A stretch of 50,093 nt of DNA from Chryseobacterium sp. BGARF1 (lineage in GTDB: Bacteria; Bacteroidota; Bacteroidia; Flavobacteriales; Weeksellaceae), in the NCBI RefSeq assembly GCF_001677955.1, contig NZ_LELA01000039.1, positions 1 through 50,093 on the forward strand, read 5' to 3'. Of this stretch, positions 30,523 through 39,743 are shown one piece after another. Under the pieces are notes generated by a model. It saw only the letters and a program-made list of their open reading frames with translations, was not told the origin of the DNA and ran no database searches. The stretch's first letter is position 1, and every line of letters starts with the position of its first letter. Made by a program: the position numbers and the translations under genes.

Positions 30523-32379
30523 ATGAAAAAAGCCATATTTTTTATACTCCTATCTTTAATTTCTTGTAATTCAAGTTCTCAGAAGATTTCAAAAAATGAA
30601 ATTGACTATATAGAAAAAGATAAAGAAAGTGGTTTTTTCAGAGTACATAATAAAAAAGGCAAATATGGTTTTATTGATAAAGACAGTATTATACAAATAC
30701 CTTTTGATTACGACTTTATAAATCCATTTGATGATAACCTTTTAGCATTCACTAAAAATAATGGAAAAGAGCTTTATATCAACACAAAGGGTGAAATAAT
30801 TATTCCTCCAGATTATGGAAAGCTAAATCTTTTCTCAGAAGGGTTATTAAGTGTAAAGAAAAATGGAAAGTATGGCTTTTTAGATACTAAAGGAAAAGTA
30901 GTTATTCCATTTGATTTTGATGGAACTGGTTTTTTTTGTCAAGGGTTGTGTATTGTTTCAAAGAATAACCAATATGGTTTTATAAATAAGCACGGCGAAA
31001 TTGTTATTCCTATAAGTTATGAATCTGTTAAAAATTCTCATGCAGATAATATTGTAATCGCTTCTCAAAAAGGGAAATGGGGATTTTTAAATAGTCAAGG
31101 AGAGCAAATCTCAGATTTCATTTTTGATAAAGTTTTTAGCGGATATAATTTAAATATAAAAGCTCCATCGAATTTAAGCGAAGTAACAACATATTTTAAA
31201 AATGGAGCCGTCCTAGTTTTGAAAGACAACAAATACGAATTCCTAAACGAAAAAATAAAACCTGCCTTTCCTAATAATAAATTTGATTCGGCATCAGTTT
31301 TTGACACCTACCAAAATGCAATTGTTAAAAGAAATGGTAAGTACGGAATAATTAAGCCTAATGGTGAAGCCAAAGTTCAGATAGAGTATGATTTTGTAGA
31401 ATATTTCGATTCAAATCACAATTCTTCTGAGTATTATAATGCTAGAAAAGGAAAAATATATTCTATTTTTAATAAAGATTTGAAAAAACTCGGAGACTCT
31501 TATGAGCCAGTTTATAATGATTATTCTATAAAAACACCATTTGTAATCTTTAAAAATCTAGAAAATAGATATGGAATGGTTGCTTCTACTGGAGAGGAAA
31601 TTATTCCTTTTGATTTTGATCAAATCCACAAAATTGAAAGAACTAATCTCTTATTAGTTTCTCAAAAGAATAAATTTGGTATCATTGATGAAAAAGGGAA
31701 AATAAGAATTCCTATTCAATACAAAGAAATATACCCACTGTATGATAAGTTTGATGATGATGAACTTCGTAAAAAGAATTTGTTTATAGCAGATAATAAA
31801 ATCATTAATATTGAAAATCAAGTATTAATTGATAAGTATAATTCAATCATACCAATTTTCAATAATCACAATTATCTTATTGTTTCTAAAAACAAAAAAT
31901 TTGGAATTGTTGATGTTAACAAGAATATAATTCTTCCATTAGAATATGATGAAATTTCAAATTGGACAGAATATGGACCAAGACACTCAAAGTTTATTGT
32001 GAAAAATGGAAAAATAGGTTTAATTGATCATGAGAATTTTAAAATTACTGTTCCTCCGATTTATGACAAATTTAAGTACATCAATGGCTTGATTTTCGCT
32101 AAGAAACAAAATAAGGCAGGAATTATCAATGAGGGAGGAGCGGTTTTGTGCAATTTTATCTATGATGAAATCTATCCGAACCTTAGTGATTTCTACGCAT
32201 ATAGTGGTAAAGAACCGAGAATTTATGCAAAGAAGAATAATTCCTATTTTCAGATTAATGCTAAAGGGAAAATTTTAAAATCAAACCTGACCAAAAAATT
32301 TGTTATTGAAAGCTCTGAGATACCAGTAATTAACAAACAAAAAATATCAGAGACTCCTTTGCCACCAAAACCTCGATAA
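30523..32379 (+). CDS. WG-repeat lipoprotein or exported protein
   Basis: A 618-residue protein with an N-terminal lipobox-like ending (LSLISCNSSS, Cys15), then about 12-14 tandem WG-type repeats from residue 40 to 590. Typical units read GKYGFIDKDS, GKYGFLDTKGKVVIPFDFD, NQYGFINKHGEIVIPISYE and NKFGIIDEKGKIRIPIQY. Such repeats build beta-rich solenoid or propeller-like surfaces of unknown function in bacterial envelopes. It starts 2 bases after DUF2797 and 23 bases before the AsmA-like gene, so the three are probably co-transcribed. Confidence 0.9.
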   Translation: MKKAIFFILLSLISCNSSSQKISKNEIDYIEKDKESGFFRVHNKKGKYGFIDKDSIIQIPFDYDFINPFDDNLLAFTKNNGKELYINTKGEIIIPPDYGKLNLFSEGLLSVKKNGKYGFLDTKGKVVIPFDFDGTGFFCQGLCIVSKNNQYGFINKHGEIVIPISYESVKNSHADNIVIASQKGKWGFLNSQGEQISDFIFDKVFSGYNLNIKAPSNLSEVTTYFKNGAVLVLKDNKYEFLNEKIKPAFPNNKFDSASVFDTYQNAIVKRNGKYGIIKPNGEAKVQIEYDFVEYFDSNHNSSEYYNARKGKIYSIFNKDLKKLGDSYEPVYNDYSIKTPFVIFKNLENRYGMVASTGEEIIPFDFDQIHKIERTNLLLVSQKNKFGIIDEKGKIRIPIQYKEIYPLYDKFDDDELRKKNLFIADNKIINIENQVLIDKYNSIIPIFNNHNYLIVSKNKKFGIVDVNKNIILPLEYDEISNWTEYGPRHSKFIVKNGKIGLIDHENFKITVPPIYDKFKYINGLIFAKKQNKAGIINEGGAVLCNFIYDEIYPNLSDFYAYSGKEPRIYAKKNNSYFQINAKGKILKSNLTKKFVIESSEIPVINKQKISETPLPPKPR

Positions 32380-32402
32380 ATGAAAACATTAAATATAAAA
32401 TC

Positions 32403-35081
32403 ATGAAAAAACCATGGGTTAAAAAGCTTTTAATAGGTCTTGGAATTTTATTTGGAATCATTTTGATTGCCAATTTCGGACTTAATATTTGGCTTAAGAC
32501 CCAGCTTCCTGATTATATCAAAAAAAATACAGATTATAAAGTTTCTTATCAATCTTTGGATGTCGATTTGGGAACAGGAAATATTTTTGCAACCGGAATT
32601 ACGGTTAATAATAAAAATCCCCAAAATACTGAGGTGATTGGTCTTCAGGGTACTATTGATACGCTGAAGATTAGTCGTTTCGGGATTTATGATGCATTGT
32701 TTAACAAGACCATCAGCTCTTCAGACCTGCTGCTTTCAAAACCGAATCTTAATATTATTCTGGCAAAACCTGTCGATAAAAAGACGGGAAAAAAAAGAAA
32801 TCCTGTTAATTTTGAAAATATCAGGATTAATAAAGGAACAATCAATATTTTTAAATATACCAAACAGAAATTCGTAGGCGTAAACGAGCTTGATTTGTTT
32901 GTAGAAAACCTTCAGATGACTGAAGAGTCTGTTGAAAATAAGCTTCCTGTTGTTTTTGATCGCTATAGTATTCGAGGAAAAGATTTTTTCTTTCAGCCAA
33001 ATGATATTTATACTTTAAAAATTGATAAGATTAATACTGCAAACGGACAGATGTCGATTGAAAACTTCCAGTTAATACCGATAATTACATTCGAGCAGTT
33101 TAAGAAATCGTATCCGAAAAAGGTTCAAATGTTTCAATTCAGTATTCCTAAAATGAATTTCAAGGATATTGTTCTGAAAAAAAATAAAGTTTCATTGGCT
33201 TATGCTGATTTCCAAAACCCTTTTGTAAAAGTTTATACAACCGGGATTTCGGCTGTTAAAAAAGCTGAAAAGAAGCAAGATTTTGAGTTGAATTTAGATA
33301 ATATTGAATTGAATAATGCCAAGATTCAGGTAGTAAAACCCGATGAGACGGATTTGTTATTTGCTGAAGATTTGAGCGTCAAAATCAATCAATTAGCGCT
33401 TACCAAAGAGAGTTCTAAAGAAGTTATTCCTGTCCTTTACAACGATTTTAAAATTGCAGGAAAAGGAATTCACTATAATAATCAGCAGAATATTTCTGTT
33501 GAAAGTTTTAATCTAAATCCGAAAGGCGGACAAATCCGAAACGTTGTAGCAAAGCACACCAGTTCACCCAAAATGGCAATGGATTTTAAAACCAATCTGG
33601 TTCAGTTTAATATCAATGATTTTAAATTTATAGATAAGAAATTAAATCTTGACGTAAAAGATGTTCTGATTGATGGAATTAACGGTAAAATTACAGCAGG
33701 AAAACCCGTTCCGAAGAAAAAAACAGCAGTCACGGGAATTCAGTTTCCAATTGTAGTAAGAAAAATTTTAGTTAAAAATTCAAATATTACTTACGAAAGC
33801 AAAAATAAGCCTCTAACTTTTAATGATTTAAATGCCACTGTTAATCAGCTTGAATTGGTAGAAAACAATGCAAAAAATGGCATGGCCGTTAAAGTAAAAG
33901 ATTATGCCTTAACCACCAAAAACTTTGTTTATAAAACTGAATTCTATAAGATGAATGTTGGAGCTTTAGCCTTAAATAAGAATAAGATTGAAATCAATCA
34001 GTTTGCGATGATTCCTTTGGTTTCAAGGGCGCAATTTATACGAATGATTCATGTTGAAAGAGATTTGTATGACATTAAAGTAAATACTATTTCGGCGCAG
34101 GGAAACTGGGAGTTGTTTTCTGAAAATAAATTCATCAACGCGACCAATATTACAGTCAATTCTGCTAATGCGAATATTTTCAGAAGTAAAATTCCGGCAG
34201 ATGACCCTAAAGAAAAACCATTATACTCCAAACTTTTGAGATCTATAAAAATACCGATGTACATTGGTAATCTCAATCTCAAAAATTCAATATTAGAATA
34301 CGAAGAAGATACTCCTCAAAGCGATGGGCCAGGAAAATTGACCTTTGCCAATTTTAACATGAATGTAAAGAATCTCAATTCTGGTAAAATGAAAGGAAAA
34401 TCTACACAGGTTGCCATAAAAATAAACTGTGATTTTATGAAAACCTCACCGCTTGCTGTGAATTGGGGGTTTAATGTAGCAGACCAGGGCGACCGTTTTT
34501 CAATTTCCGGAAGACTGTCAAATATTCCAGCAAAAGCGCTTAATTCTTTTATCGTTCCCTATTTGAGCGTTTCGGCAACAGGAACAATACAGGAAATGGT
34601 TTTTGATTTTAAAGGAAATCCTAAAGGAATAGGAGGGGCTTTTAATCTTAAACATAAAGACCTAAAAATTTCTATTTTAGATAAAAAAAGTAAACAAAAG
34701 AAAGGTTTCTTAAGTGCTGTTGCGAATGTGTTTATCAAAACAGATTCAGATAAGCTTCCAGAATCTGTTATTGTAGAAGGTGTGGAAAGAGATCCTACGA
34801 AATCATTTTTCAATATGTTCTGGAAAGGAGTGGAAGATGGTTTAAAGAAAACGTTGATCGGAATAAATATCGATAAAACTAAAAAGACCGTTGAAGGAGC
34901 GGTGAAGACTGTAAAAAACGTGAAAACATCTGTTAAACAAGCCAAAGAAGATATTTCTAAAGAGCTTAATTCACCTAAAATCAATAAATCAACCGAGGAA
35001 AAACAAACGGAAGAGCCTAAAGAAAAGAAAGGCATATTCAAAAAAATATTCAAGAAAAAAGAAAATCCCAAAACTGAGTAA
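32403..35081 (+). CDS. AsmA/DUF748-like inner-membrane-anchored protein
   Basis: An 892-residue protein with one N-terminal transmembrane helix (about 8-30) and a long periplasmic body of repeated beta-strand units, many beginning with a pattern like NIRINKGTINIF, NIELNNAKIQVV and NLNLKNSILEYEED. This is characteristic of the AsmA/DUF748 (bridge-like lipid transfer) superfamily. The C-terminal ~90 residues are Lys/Glu-rich and probably extended or coiled. Relatives are proposed to move phospholipids between membranes; a role here is inferred from architecture. Its stop overlaps a terminator stem. Confidence 0.85.
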   Translation: MKKPWVKKLLIGLGILFGIILIANFGLNIWLKTQLPDYIKKNTDYKVSYQSLDVDLGTGNIFATGITVNNKNPQNTEVIGLQGTIDTLKISRFGIYDALFNKTISSSDLLLSKPNLNIILAKPVDKKTGKKRNPVNFENIRINKGTINIFKYTKQKFVGVNELDLFVENLQMTEESVENKLPVVFDRYSIRGKDFFFQPNDIYTLKIDKINTANGQMSIENFQLIPIITFEQFKKSYPKKVQMFQFSIPKMNFKDIVLKKNKVSLAYADFQNPFVKVYTTGISAVKKAEKKQDFELNLDNIELNNAKIQVVKPDETDLLFAEDLSVKINQLALTKESSKEVIPVLYNDFKIAGKGIHYNNQQNISVESFNLNPKGGQIRNVVAKHTSSPKMAMDFKTNLVQFNINDFKFIDKKLNLDVKDVLIDGINGKITAGKPVPKKKTAVTGIQFPIVVRKILVKNSNITYESKNKPLTFNDLNATVNQLELVENNAKNGMAVKVKDYALTTKNFVYKTEFYKMNVGALALNKNKIEINQFAMIPLVSRAQFIRMIHVERDLYDIKVNTISAQGNWELFSENKFINATNITVNSANANIFRSKIPADDPKEKPLYSKLLRSIKIPMYIGNLNLKNSILEYEEDTPQSDGPGKLTFANFNMNVKNLNSGKMKGKSTQVAIKINCDFMKTSPLAVNWGFNVADQGDRFSISGRLSNIPAKALNSFIVPYLSVSATGTIQEMVFDFKGNPKGIGGAFNLKHKDLKISILDKKSKQKKGFLSAVANVFIKTDSDKLPESVIVEGVERDPTKSFFNMFWKGVEDGLKKTLIGINIDKTKKTVEGAVKTVKNVKTSVKQAKEDISKELNSPKINKSTEEKQTEEPKEKKGIFKKIFKKKENPKTE

Positions 35082-35093
35082 TTTCGGGATTTT
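35062..35093 (+). terminator. Terminator at the end of the AsmA-like gene
   Basis: AAAATCCC/GGGATTTT 8-bp stem with a 16-base loop that spans the stop codon; only a four-T tail, so moderate confidence. Confidence 0.55.
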
Positions 35094-35114
35094 ATATATC
35101 AAATTAGTTTGGCT

Positions 35115-35459
35115 TTAATATTCTTCACTTTCCTGAATCGGAATAGCACGAAGAAAAGTATCAAATTCTTCACCGGGATAGTTGCTTTCTGCTCCGTAAG
35201 AATCAATAATAATTCCTAAATTTTGATCATTATCCTGCAATACATATAAAGCTACATTATCGTCCGGGTTGCTGTCGCCTTCAAAACGATAAGTTTTTAG
35301 AATTGATAATTCTTCAGGAAGGTAGTTTTTTTCAGAATGATCATATTTCATTTGGCATTGATCATTCATTCTAAATTCTTTGTGAATACCCCTTTTTCTT
35401 AAGGTTTCCATGACCTGACTCAGGGTTGCCATTTGGTCATTGTTTTCTGAATGTTCCAT
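35115..35459 (-). CDS. Conserved small hypothetical protein of Flavobacteriia
   Basis: A 114-residue soluble acidic protein with the pattern TLSQVMETLRKRGIHKEFRM ... LPEELSILKTYRFEGDSNPDDNVALYVLQ ... GIIIDSYGAES. Proteins with this YRFEGxSxPDD core are widespread in Bacteroidota. Some records carry the name phosphoribosylpyrophosphate synthetase, which the sequence does not support: it is far too short and lacks the PRPP loop. No signal peptide or membrane helix is present, and the function is unknown. It is convergent with the AsmA-like gene and divergent from the small protein at 35622. Confidence 0.8.
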   Translation of the reverse strand: MEHSENNDQMATLSQVMETLRKRGIHKEFRMNDQCQMKYDHSEKNYLPEELSILKTYRFEGDSNPDDNVALYVLQDNDQNLGIIIDSYGAESNYPGEEFDTFLRAIPIQESEEY

Positions 35460-35547
35460 AATAATATTTTAGTTTGTTACTACAATTATTAAACCACAAT
35501 TATGACTGTATATTTTAATTCAGTTTTAACAAAATTCCCGAATAGAT

Positions 35548-35562
35548 TAACAAAAATTGTTA
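35548..35562. promoter_or_regulatory. Palindrome TAACAA-AAA-TTGTTA in divergent intergenic region
   Basis: Perfect 6-bp arms with a 3-base centre, 59 bases upstream of the plus-strand small gene and 88 bases upstream of the minus-strand one. Candidate operator; the regulator is unknown. Confidence 0.35.
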
Positions 35563-35621
35563 TCAAAGATGTGTAAAAAGGAACACTATTTGATGTACCA
35601 AATTAGAAAATCGTAAAAAAC

Positions 35622-35813
35622 ATGAAAAAAGAAGTAGGAGTTTTACTGGCAGGAGGAGTCGGTCTTTTGGCAGTATTAAGTTTTATAAGCGTAAAGAAAA
35701 TTTTAGGTAAAAAACATAAAAAGTATACCGAATACTATTCAGATCATCACAGACATTTTGATAAAAAAAATCATGATGATGATCATGGTATAGAGTTTTA
35801 TGCTCTTAAGTAA
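35622..35813 (+). CDS. Small single-pass membrane protein with His/Asp-rich tail
   Basis: A 63-residue protein with a hydrophobic helix (about 5-25, GVLLAGGVGLLAVLSFISV), a basic stretch (KKILGKKHKK) and a C-terminal region dense in His and Asp (DHHRHFDKKNHDDDHG). The topology suggests a membrane-tethered tail that could bind metal, but this is composition-based only. It has a very strong terminator downstream, which supports a real transcription unit. I do not recognise a family. Confidence 0.6.
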   Translation: MKKEVGVLLAGGVGLLAVLSFISVKKILGKKHKKYTEYYSDHHRHFDKKNHDDDHGIEFYALK

Positions 35814-35841
35814 GAAGTAGTAAATAGATATAAATTTTTTC

Positions 35842-35881
35842 AAAATCCGACATTCAATTTTATTGATGTTGGATTTTTTTT
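35842..35881 (+). terminator. Strong terminator after the small His-rich protein gene
   Basis: A long stem (AAAATCCGACAT paired with TGTTGGATTTT, extended inward by TCAAT/ATTGA) with a T8 tail on the plus strand. Confidence 0.9.
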
Positions 35882-35944
35882 GTGTAAAATTTAGTGTTAA
35901 AATTTATTATTTTCGAATGAAAGATTTCTAATTTTACATCAGAA

Positions 35945-36988
35945 ATGCAGAACGAAAATATCATAAAAGGACAAGGCGCTCAACGAAATGTAATCAACCG
36001 TTTCGACAGATATACCTTTGAACCTGAGGATGAAGATTTCGAACTAGTCAAAACTTCTTTCACTGAAGTATTTCCAAAAACCATTGTTAATCAGGTGAAA
36101 AGCGAAGATCTTCCGATGGAGTATTCGATGAATCCTTACCAAGGTTGTGAACATGGATGTTCTTACTGTTTTGCAAGACCAACGCATGAGTATTGGGGCT
36201 ACAGCGCCGGAATTGATTTCGAAAGAAAAATCATGGTCAAGAAAAATGCTCCGGAATTATTAGAGAAGTTTTTCAAAAAAAGAGGTTATAAACCTTTACC
36301 TATTTTAATGTCGGGAAACACAGATTGTTATCAACCTGCCGAAAGACAATTTGAAATTACCAGACAACTTCTGCAAGTTTGTCTTGATTACAGGCATCCC
36401 GTCAATATTTTGACAAAAAATACATTGGTTCTTCGTGATTTGGATATTCTGAAACCTATGGCAGAACAAAATTTAGTTTCAGTGTCGCTGAGTATTCCGA
36501 CAATGAATGAAGATTTGCGCAGAAAAATGGAGCCTCGAACTAGTTCTACAAACAATAAACTGAAAGCGATAGAATTACTTTCTGAAAACAATATTCCTGT
36601 TAATATTATGGTTGCTCCTATTATTCCAGGCCTCAATAGTGATGAGCCGCTGAATATATTAAAAGCAGTTTCAGAGGCAGGAGCTCAGAGTTTTGGTTAT
36701 ACTTTGGTACGATTGAATGATACGGTAGAACCTGTTTTTGTAAAATGGATTGAAGCTCAGTTTCCGGACAGAGCGCAGAAAGTTTTAAACTTGATCCGTT
36801 CTATGCGGGGCGGAAATTTAGGTGAAAAAAGATATTTTGACAGACAGAAAGGCAGTGGTAATATTGCGGAAATGATTCACAATACTTTCAAAATAGGAAG
36901 AAAAAAGTTTTTTGACGGGAAAGAATTTCCAAAACTTTCTACGGAAGGTTTTACAGGAACTAAAGAACAGCAATTGAGATTGTTTTAA
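35945..36988 (+). CDS. PA0069-family radical SAM protein
   Basis: A 347-residue radical SAM protein of the spore photoproduct lyase-like/PA0069 group. The [4Fe-4S] cluster motif is CEHGCSYC (Cys68, Cys72, Cys75), preceded by SMNPYQG. LMSGNTDCYQPAE, ILTKNTLVLRDLDIL, SLSIPTMNEDLRRKMEPR and MVAPIIPGLN follow in order. The N-terminal ~60 residues are typical of the family. The reaction is unknown; it needs SAM and the cluster. Monocistronic, with a hairpin after the stop. Confidence 0.93.
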   Translation: MQNENIIKGQGAQRNVINRFDRYTFEPEDEDFELVKTSFTEVFPKTIVNQVKSEDLPMEYSMNPYQGCEHGCSYCFARPTHEYWGYSAGIDFERKIMVKKNAPELLEKFFKKRGYKPLPILMSGNTDCYQPAERQFEITRQLLQVCLDYRHPVNILTKNTLVLRDLDILKPMAEQNLVSVSLSIPTMNEDLRRKMEPRTSSTNNKLKAIELLSENNIPVNIMVAPIIPGLNSDEPLNILKAVSEAGAQSFGYTLVRLNDTVEPVFVKWIEAQFPDRAQKVLNLIRSMRGGNLGEKRYFDRQKGSGNIAEMIHNTFKIGRKKFFDGKEFPKLSTEGFTGTKEQQLRLF

Positions 36989-37005
36989 TTTTATTTAAAA
37001 CAAAA

Positions 37006-37031
37006 AAGACTTCCGAGAAAAAAGAAGTCTT
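37006..37031. terminator. Terminator between radical SAM gene and recN
   Basis: AAGACTTC/GAAGTCTT stem with a 10-base loop; the T6 tail on the minus strand makes it mainly the recN terminator, 54 bases past its stop. Confidence 0.8.
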
Positions 37032-37084
37032 AATATTTTAAATTTAAACCATCAACTGACAACTATCAAACCATCAACAATTTC

Positions 37085-38734
37085 TTATCCAATCAATTCT
37101 TTAGCCTGCGTTAATGCTGCTTCGGTGATTTTACTTCCGGAAATCAGCTGTGCAATTTCATTCAGTTTTTCTTCATCACTAAGAGGGATGATTGTTGACT
37201 GTGTTTTTCCGTTAATGTCTTGTTTTATAACTTTATAATTATCATTTCCTTTTGCCGCAACCTGTGCCAAATGAGAAATAACGATTAATTGCATATCTTT
37301 TGACATTTCGCGCATCAGATTTCCTATTTCTTCGGCAACTTTTCCAGAAACTCCGGTGTCGATTTCGTCTAAAATCAAAGTTGGAAGCTCATCGCTTTCA
37401 GCAATTATTTTTTTCACAGCAAGCATTACACGAGATCTTTCACCTCCAGAAATGGCGGTTTGAATAGGCTTTAAAGGAAATCCTGAATTTGCCTGAAACA
37501 ATAGTTGAATATTTTCTTTTCCAAAATGATTGTATTCTGAGGCGTTGGTCAATTCAATATCCACTTTCGCTTTTTCTAGCCCGAGTTTTTTAAGCAAATC
37601 TTCTGCTTTTTTGATGAAAATTGGGATGCTTTTTTTTCTATTTTTAGAAAGTTTCTGGCTTAAAGTTTCCAGAGATTTTTCCTTTTCAGAAATATTTTCA
37701 AGAATTTGTGCGATGTACGCTTCAATCTCTGCGGTTCCTTTTTGTTCACCCGAAAGCTGATCTCTGACTTCTTTTAAGTTTTCAATATCAGCAACATTGT
37801 GTTTCAGGAAAAGACTGTTTATTTTATTGTTGAATTCTAAAAGCTGGGCTAAAGTTGAAGGATTAATTTCAATGGTATCGGCTTCACCTTCCAATTCTGA
37901 GATAATATCTTTTACTTCTACAAAAGAAGTTTCCAGTCTTTCGTTAAGTTCGGCAAAGTTGGTTGAAACTTCAGCAATTTTAGAAAGTTTAGATTTGGCT
38001 TCATTGAAAAAAGAAAGAATTCCTATTTCTTCCTGATGAAATCTAGAGAGAATTTGGCCGATGTTTTCTGAAATCATTTCTGCATTTTCCTGCATGGAAA
38101 GCTGATTCTGTAAATCTTCATAATTTACATCATCCATTTTCAGATCTTCAAGTTCGCTTAAAAGAAACTGCTTGTAATCACTCTCTTTAGTACTTTCTGA
38201 AAGCTGAGTCTGAAATTTTTTAAGTTGAGTTTTTAAGCTCTGGAATTCAAAAAAGTTCTGTTGATAGTTTTCGATTAGTTTTTTGTTATCCGAAAGTCCG
38301 TCGATGATCTTAAACTGATATTCTGATGTAAAAAGGTTAGAGGTTTCAAACTGAGAATGAATGTCAATCAGTTGAGACGTCAGTGCTTTTAAAATATCCA
38401 AAGTCACCGGAACATCATTGATAAAGGCTCTTGATTTACCTGAGGGCAATATTTCACGTCTGATTATGGTCTGATGCTCATAATCGATATCATTTTCGAT
38501 AAAGAATTTTTTAAACTGATTGTTCAGTTCAAACTCTGTTTCTACGATGCTTTTTTCTTCAGTTTTTGAAATTGATTTTATATCTGCTCTTTCACCCAAA
38601 ATCAATCGAAGAGCACCGAGAATAATCGATTTACCTGCACCTGTTTCTCCGGTAATCACCTGTAAACCATTGTTTAAAGATACTTCGAGAGCATCGATAA
38701 GAGCGAAATTTTTAATGTAAATTCTTGAAAGCAT
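37085..38734 (-). CDS. recN: DNA repair protein RecN
   Basis: A 549-residue SMC-like ATPase. Walker A GETGAGKS (29-36) and the N-terminal head are followed by two long coiled-coil arms (about 150-370), then the ABC signature AISGGERSRVMLAVK and Walker B LPTLILDEIDTGVSG. RecN holds DNA ends together during recombinational repair of double-strand breaks. Length is normal. It is the last gene of the bamD-rpoZ-coaBC-DUF4835-recN block but has its own consensus promoter at 38764-38793, so it can be expressed independently. Confidence 0.97.
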   Translation of the reverse strand: MLSRIYIKNFALIDALEVSLNNGLQVITGETGAGKSIILGALRLILGERADIKSISKTEEKSIVETEFELNNQFKKFFIENDIDYEHQTIIRREILPSGKSRAFINDVPVTLDILKALTSQLIDIHSQFETSNLFTSEYQFKIIDGLSDNKKLIENYQQNFFEFQSLKTQLKKFQTQLSESTKESDYKQFLLSELEDLKMDDVNYEDLQNQLSMQENAEMISENIGQILSRFHQEEIGILSFFNEAKSKLSKIAEVSTNFAELNERLETSFVEVKDIISELEGEADTIEINPSTLAQLLEFNNKINSLFLKHNVADIENLKEVRDQLSGEQKGTAEIEAYIAQILENISEKEKSLETLSQKLSKNRKKSIPIFIKKAEDLLKKLGLEKAKVDIELTNASEYNHFGKENIQLLFQANSGFPLKPIQTAISGGERSRVMLAVKKIIAESDELPTLILDEIDTGVSGKVAEEIGNLMREMSKDMQLIVISHLAQVAAKGNDNYKVIKQDINGKTQSTIIPLSDEEKLNEIAQLISGSKITEAALTQAKELIG

Positions 38735-38763
38735 AGATCAAAAGCAGATTACGTTTGTTAGTG

Positions 38764-38793
38764 CAAATATAAAATTTACAGGTCAGAAGTCAA
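38764..38793 (-). promoter_or_regulatory. Consensus promoter of recN
   Basis: Minus strand: TTG (38793-38791), 19-base spacer, TATATTTG (38771-38764), about 30 bases upstream of the ATG. A full match to the Bacteroidota housekeeping promoter. No SOS-type box was noticed. Confidence 0.75.
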
Positions 38794-38805
38794 GAAGTAT
38801 GTCTG

Positions 38806-39705
38806 TTACTTCCACTTATTCCATTTAGATTCGGAGTTCTTTGGTGAGAAGATGATCATCTGCTGTTTCAAAGTGCCAATATTTATAGAGCCGTTATTTC
38901 CAGAATTGAAAATGTTGAATATCTCATCCGCTTTGTTATCCATAAAAAGATTGAAGAAATAATTCTGCTGGAAAGAGTTTTCGTAGGTTTTCAGCTGTAA
39001 TAAGGCATCAAAAATAATTTTCTTAGCTTGTGATTGGTCTTGATTAAACAATCCATCTAAACCTGCTCTGTGATAGGTGTAAATAGTAGAACGAAGTTGG
39101 CTCATATTAGGATTAAGAATCTCTCCAATTAAAATAGAACGGCTTCTAGGCTCATTAATCTGGTTCCAGCCTTCATAATTTCTATTTTGAGAATTTTGAG
39201 CAATTTGTTGTGCCTTTGAAAACCACTGAGTTCCTCCCATTGACTGGAAGCTGTCTGCATCGTAACCCAAAATAACATAAATATAAAAGCTGATCACATC
39301 AATTAAGTTTTTCCCTGAAAACTGTCTTTCGTTGAAAATAAGATTTTCGTTTTCAGCATATTCGAAAGCAAATCTATTATCCTTAAGATTTAAAAGAGGA
39401 GATTCATATGAACTGTTAAAAACAGGACGAACCGCCTGAATAACTATAGCTCCTTTATATTTATTTCCATCTCGTTCGCTGAGAACAATCGCAAAATTTG
39501 ATTTTATTTTTTCGAAATTCTGAAGTTTTTTACCTGTCCAGCTTGTATTGTTGATGAAATCTCTGAGACTTTTTTCCAAAGCTTTATAGACCTGTGTATT
39601 GCTCCCACCTAAGCTCTGAGAATTTACCTGAACGGTAGCCAGAAGCTCCTGAGAAAAACTGAAATTGAATACAATCAGAAAAAAGAGTATGATTATTTTT
39701 TTCAT
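38806..39705 (-). CDS. DUF4835 family exported protein
   Basis: A 299-residue exported protein with a signal peptide (1-18, ending NFSFSQE). The body has LLATVQVNSQSLGGSNTQVYKALEKSLRDFINNTSWTG-type opening elements and the IEFYAYVILGYDADSFQ-like segment (here FYIYVILGYDADSFQSMGG) that mark DUF4835. This family is consistently placed between coaBC and recN in Bacteroidota; some annotations link it to the type IX secretion machinery as PorD, which I cannot confirm from the sequence. Probably periplasmic or outer-membrane associated. Confidence 0.88.
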   Translation of the reverse strand: MKKIIILFFLIVFNFSFSQELLATVQVNSQSLGGSNTQVYKALEKSLRDFINNTSWTGKKLQNFEKIKSNFAIVLSERDGNKYKGAIVIQAVRPVFNSSYESPLLNLKDNRFAFEYAENENLIFNERQFSGKNLIDVISFYIYVILGYDADSFQSMGGTQWFSKAQQIAQNSQNRNYEGWNQINEPRSRSILIGEILNPNMSQLRSTIYTYHRAGLDGLFNQDQSQAKKIIFDALLQLKTYENSFQQNYFFNLFMDNKADEIFNIFNSGNNGSINIGTLKQQMIIFSPKNSESKWNKWK

Positions 39706-39743
39706 TTGACAAATTAAAAGTTGAAAACGGAAATTTATAACAT

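Noticed and set aside
34559..35071. 170-residue minus-strand ORF opposite the AsmA-like gene
   Set aside because: Antisense shadow of the Lys/Glu-rich tail, giving a Phe/Leu/Ser-rich pseudo-membrane protein.
35115..35459. Annotation as phosphoribosylpyrophosphate synthetase
   Set aside because: The 114-residue protein lacks the PRPP-binding loop and is about one third of the enzyme length; the name in some records looks like propagated error.
37046..37078. Direct repeat AAACCATCAAC as a possible CRISPR or attachment site
   Set aside because: Only two 11-base copies 22 bases apart, no cas genes, no integrase; probably a local slippage remnant.
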